64,000 nt of DNA from contig JBBRWM010000001.1 in the NCBI GenBank assembly GCA_038249195.1, positions 124,001-188,000 on the forward strand. The letters are read 5' to 3'. Below the pieces are notes generated by a model. That model made no database searches. It was not told the origin of the DNA and was given only the letters and a program-made list of their open reading frames with translations. Both the position numbers and the translations under genes were made by a program. Position 1 is the stretch's first letter. Every line of letters starts with the position of its first letter. Below, piece after piece: positions 62,130 through 64,000 of this stretch. The DNA comes from JAOUEA01 sp038249195. Its GTDB lineage: Bacteria > Actinomycetota > UBA4738 > HRBIN12.

Positions 62130-62390
62130 CTAGATGATGAACGACAGCATCAGGCCGAAGAGCGCGAGCGCCTCGATCAGACCGATGCCGATGAACATGA
62201 TGGACCGGACCTGGCCGGCGTACTCGGGCTGGCGCGCCATGGCCTCGACCGACTTGCCCATGAGCACGCCGATCCCGATACCCGGTCCGATGGCCGCCAG
62301 GCCGTAGACGAGACCCTTGCCGATGGTCTGGAAGCCGGCATCCGTGAGCGCCGCCAGGATCGGGGCGAAGAGGTGTACGAGAGCGGTCAT
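62130..62390 (-). CDS. atpE: ATP synthase Fo c subunit
   Basis: An 86-residue hairpin proteolipid. Helix 1 has the Gly-rich KGLVYGLAAIGPGIGIGVLMGK, the polar loop is ARQPE, and helix 2 carries the ion-binding Glu in FIGIGLIEALALFGLML. The sodium-type Gln and Ser/Thr partners are not present, so proton coupling is expected. Start ATG 62390. Confidence 0.96.
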   Translation of the reverse strand: MTALVHLFAPILAALTDAGFQTIGKGLVYGLAAIGPGIGIGVLMGKSVEAMARQPEYAGQVRSIMFIGIGLIEALALFGLMLSFII

Positions 62391-62400
62391 GAAGTCCTCC

Positions 62401-63201
62401 TTAGTGCTCGGTAGCCATCGCCCCGGCGATGTACGAGGCAGACAGGATCGTGAAGATGAACGCCTGGAGTGCGGCCACGAAGATCTCGAACCCAACGAGC
62501 ACGACCGCCAGCGGGAACGACGCGATCGACACCAGCGCGAGCGGGAACCCGCTCTGGATGAAGAACACGGTTCCGAGGAAGAACACGGAGAGCAGGAAGT
62601 GTCCGGCCAGGAGGTTCGCGAACAGACGGACGGAGAGCGTGATCGGCCGGATCACGATCGTGGAGATGAACTCGATCGGGGTGAGGATGACGTACAGCGC
62701 CAGGGGCGCACCCGGCGGGAAGCACACCATCTTGAGGTACCCGCCGAAGCCGTGCTTGCGGATCCCGACCGTGTTGTACGTCACCCACGAGATGACGGCC
62801 AGCACCAGAGGGAACGCGATCCGGGAGCTGGGGGAGAAGTTCACCCCGGGGATCACCTCGAGGATGTTCGAGTAGAAGATGAAGAAGAAGAACGTGGAGA
62901 GCAGCACGAAGAAGGGCAGGCCGGCGGGCCCGATCATCTGCACGACGATCTGCTCCTTGACGAACTCCAGCCCCAGCTCCATGAGCGCCTGGAACTTGCC
63001 CGGCACGATCTTCGGCTTGCGGAACGCCACGAAGAACGACAGGAGGAAGGCCGCCACGACGAGCAGGAGCATGAAGAAGATGAAGTTCATGCAGAAGGAG
63101 ATCCCGCCGATGCGGACCGACGGTCCCCAGCATCCGAAGATGAAGTCCTTGGTGGTTGGCTTCTCGAACGTGGCGGCGACGAGCCCGAGGGCCTGATTCA
63201 C
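62401..63201 (-). CDS. atpB: ATP synthase Fo a subunit
   Basis: A 266-residue membrane subunit holding the proton half-channels. The essential Arg lies in RPITLSVRLFANLLAGHFLL, and the C-terminal helix ends in VAALQAFIFTILSASYIAGAM. GTG 63201 overlaps the stop of the AtpI gene (GTGA), which fixes the start. Confidence 0.94.
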   Translation of the reverse strand: MNQALGLVAATFEKPTTKDFIFGCWGPSVRIGGISFCMNFIFFMLLLVVAAFLLSFFVAFRKPKIVPGKFQALMELGLEFVKEQIVVQMIGPAGLPFFVLLSTFFFFIFYSNILEVIPGVNFSPSSRIAFPLVLAVISWVTYNTVGIRKHGFGGYLKMVCFPPGAPLALYVILTPIEFISTIVIRPITLSVRLFANLLAGHFLLSVFFLGTVFFIQSGFPLALVSIASFPLAVVLVGFEIFVAALQAFIFTILSASYIAGAMATEH

Positions 63202-63626
63202 GAGACCCTCCCGTCCCCGGCGGGGGAGAAGTCCCACAGGTCGACCTGCATCCGGCCGGACAGCTGTTTCATCTCGAACACCAAGAGCACGATCGTGCAG
63301 GGCACCACGGCCGCTGCGAACGCCACAGGGGAGAACCAGTCGAGCTGGTTCAGGAGGATCATGATCACGAAGATCACGCCGAGGCGCACGACGAAACCGA
63401 ACAACCCCGCCGCGTACAGGGCGGTGAGCGATATCCGCGCGGCGTGCTCGAGCGACAACCCGTGCACGACGAAGTTCAAGAACACGATGGCGACCCCGAT
63501 GAGGGCGGAGGCGGCCACATAGCGCCCACCCAACAGGGCGCCCAGCGCGGCCGCGCTCACGGATGCGGGGATGCACAGCGGCAGCGCCCTGCGGATCATC
63601 TCCCGTTCAGGCTGAACGCTCGCCAC
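63198..63626 (-). CDS. atpI: AtpI-like ATP synthase assembly protein
   Basis: A roughly 142-residue protein with four membrane segments (LCIPASVSAAALGALLGG, VAASALIGVAIVFLNFVV, LFGFVVRLGVIFVIMILL, VAFAAAVVPCTIVLLVFEM), as in the ATP synthase subunit I family that helps assemble the c-ring. The start is uncertain: GTG 63626 has AGGGGAG upstream, while TTG 63641 and ATG 63599 are alternatives. It overlaps both neighbours in the operon. Confidence 0.8.
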   Translation of the reverse strand: MASVQPEREMIRRALPLCIPASVSAAALGALLGGRYVAASALIGVAIVFLNFVVHGLSLEHAARISLTALYAAGLFGFVVRLGVIFVIMILLNQLDWFSPVAFAAAVVPCTIVLLVFEMKQLSGRMQVDLWDFSPAGDGRVS

Positions 63627-63843
63627 GGTCTCCCCTGCCAAACCTCAGATGCACGATGTAGGTGGCCCCGGCCGCCCCCAGCAGCATCCCGGGGACGACG
63701 AACACGCCGGAGGTGCCGACGAGCCGGTCGATCAGATACCCAACTCCGCCCCAGACAAGGATCCCTCCGAGCATCGTCGCGGCGATCCCCCACCCAACAC
63801 CCACGCCGGCCCAGCCGTCGTTGAGGTGCGGTTCGGGGGTCAT
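63607..63843 (-). CDS. atpZ: AtpZ/AtpQ-like small membrane protein of the atp operon
   Basis: A 78-residue protein with two membrane helices (GVGWGIAATMLGGILVWGGVGYLI and VFVVPGMLLGAAGATYIVHL) and a Gly-rich first helix, typical of the small protein that opens many atp operons with AtpI. It is thought to act with AtpI in cation transport or assembly. The start ATG 63843 is preferred over 63882, because the operon promoter (-10 at 63853-63858) lies between them. Confidence 0.8.
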   Translation of the reverse strand: MTPEPHLNDGWAGVGVGWGIAATMLGGILVWGGVGYLIDRLVGTSGVFVVPGMLLGAAGATYIVHLRFGRGDRGERSA

Positions 63844-63852
63844 GCGCGCGGG

Positions 63853-63882
63853 AGTATAGTCGGGGCTCTGCGAGGGCGTCAA
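63853..63882 (-). promoter_or_regulatory. Promoter of the atp operon
   Basis: On the minus strand TTGACG (63882-63877) and TATACT (63858-63853) are 18 bases apart, close to the sigma-70/HrdB consensus and the best promoter in the window. The ATG of atpZ is nine bases after the -10, so the mRNA has almost no leader. Confidence 0.75.
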
Positions 63883-63883
63883 A

Positions 63884-64000
63884 GGCCCGCAACGGAGCCT
63901 TTCCGCAGGTCCGAGGCTATATCCGTGCGGGTTCGTACCCCGCCTACACCATGCCTCGCCCGACCTCCACGGCGGGGAGGGAACGCCCGGGTGGACGCCC
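63884..64000. other. Upstream flank of the atp operon, no gene seen
   Basis: No coding frame with family similarity is visible. A tRNA-like T-arm (63927-63943) is noted and rejected elsewhere. Confidence 0.4.

Noticed and set aside
63927..63943. tRNA- or tmRNA-like T-arm GCGGG-TTCGTAC-CCCGC followed by CTACACCA
   Set aside because: The loop lacks the conserved A of TTCRANY, and no matching acceptor strand, D-arm or anticodon arm lies upstream before the atp promoter.

Overview
The window is very rich in G+C and gene-dense: about 65 protein genes, no gap longer than about 170 bases between called genes, and no rRNA, tRNA, CRISPR array, insertion sequence or phage gene that I can support. Gene content points to an uncultured, deep-branching member of the Actinomycetota. 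The evidence is a GatCAB amidotransferase, separate AtpF and AtpH, an extended AtpA tail, MurA with Asp in place of the catalytic Cys, many cytochrome P450 and SCP2-type proteins, a heliorhodopsin, frequent GTG/TTG starts, and many starts that sit directly behind a -10 hexamer. No 16S gene is present, so the placement is inference.

Layout. 1-7.2 kb is accessory metabolism: the tail of a GH76-like glycosidase, a P450 coupled to a MetE-like methyltransferase, a glutamine-synthetase-like ligase, an AhpD/CMD protein, a second P450 and a heliorhodopsin. 7.3-13.2 kb is a minus-strand operon for homoprotocatechuate (3,4-dihydroxyphenylacetate): HpaE, HpaD, an APC permease, an aromatic-amino-acid-type decarboxylase and a MarR regulator. 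13.3-18.1 kb holds a small DNA-binding-like protein, a PotD-like protein with no signal peptide, PepN and IlvE. 18.2-25.5 kb is a minus-strand run: a methyltransferase, an oxygenase whose Rieske domain is missing, YqgE, a GcvT-like protein, a PYROXD2/phytoene-desaturase-like oxidoreductase, an MFS pump, a 29-codon translationally coupled reading frame and a membrane protein. 25.6-28.3 kb is serine synthesis (class V aminotransferase, SerA). 28.3-29.9 kb is a Rieske ferredoxin and its reductase.

30-41.5 kb is mostly housekeeping: GatB, GatA, GatC, LigA, UPF0280, MnmA and a PabB-PabC fusion, with two transporters. 41.6-44.6 kb has two small cysteine-rich proteins, an enoyl-CoA hydratase, an NmrA-like SDR and a kinase-like phosphotransferase. 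44.6-47.9 kb is a zinc regulon (Zur, ZnuABC) with matching palindromic operator candidates. 48-56.5 kb is a tightly packed minus-strand run: methylmalonyl-CoA mutase large subunit and MeaB, a PrsW protease, a membrane protein, two SCP2 proteins flanking an alcohol dehydrogenase, a CPBP protease and MurA. 56.6-63.9 kb is the complete F1Fo ATP synthase operon (AtpZ, AtpI, B, E, F, H, A, G, D, C) behind a clear sigma-70-type promoter.

The most unusual points are the oxygenase without a Rieske domain, inside an operon of demethylation-type enzymes; the heliorhodopsin with no ordinary start codon, near a glutamine-synthetase paralog; the 29-codon coupled reading frame; and at least 14 genes with a TANNNT hexamer 6-9 bases before the start codon, which predicts leaderless mRNAs.
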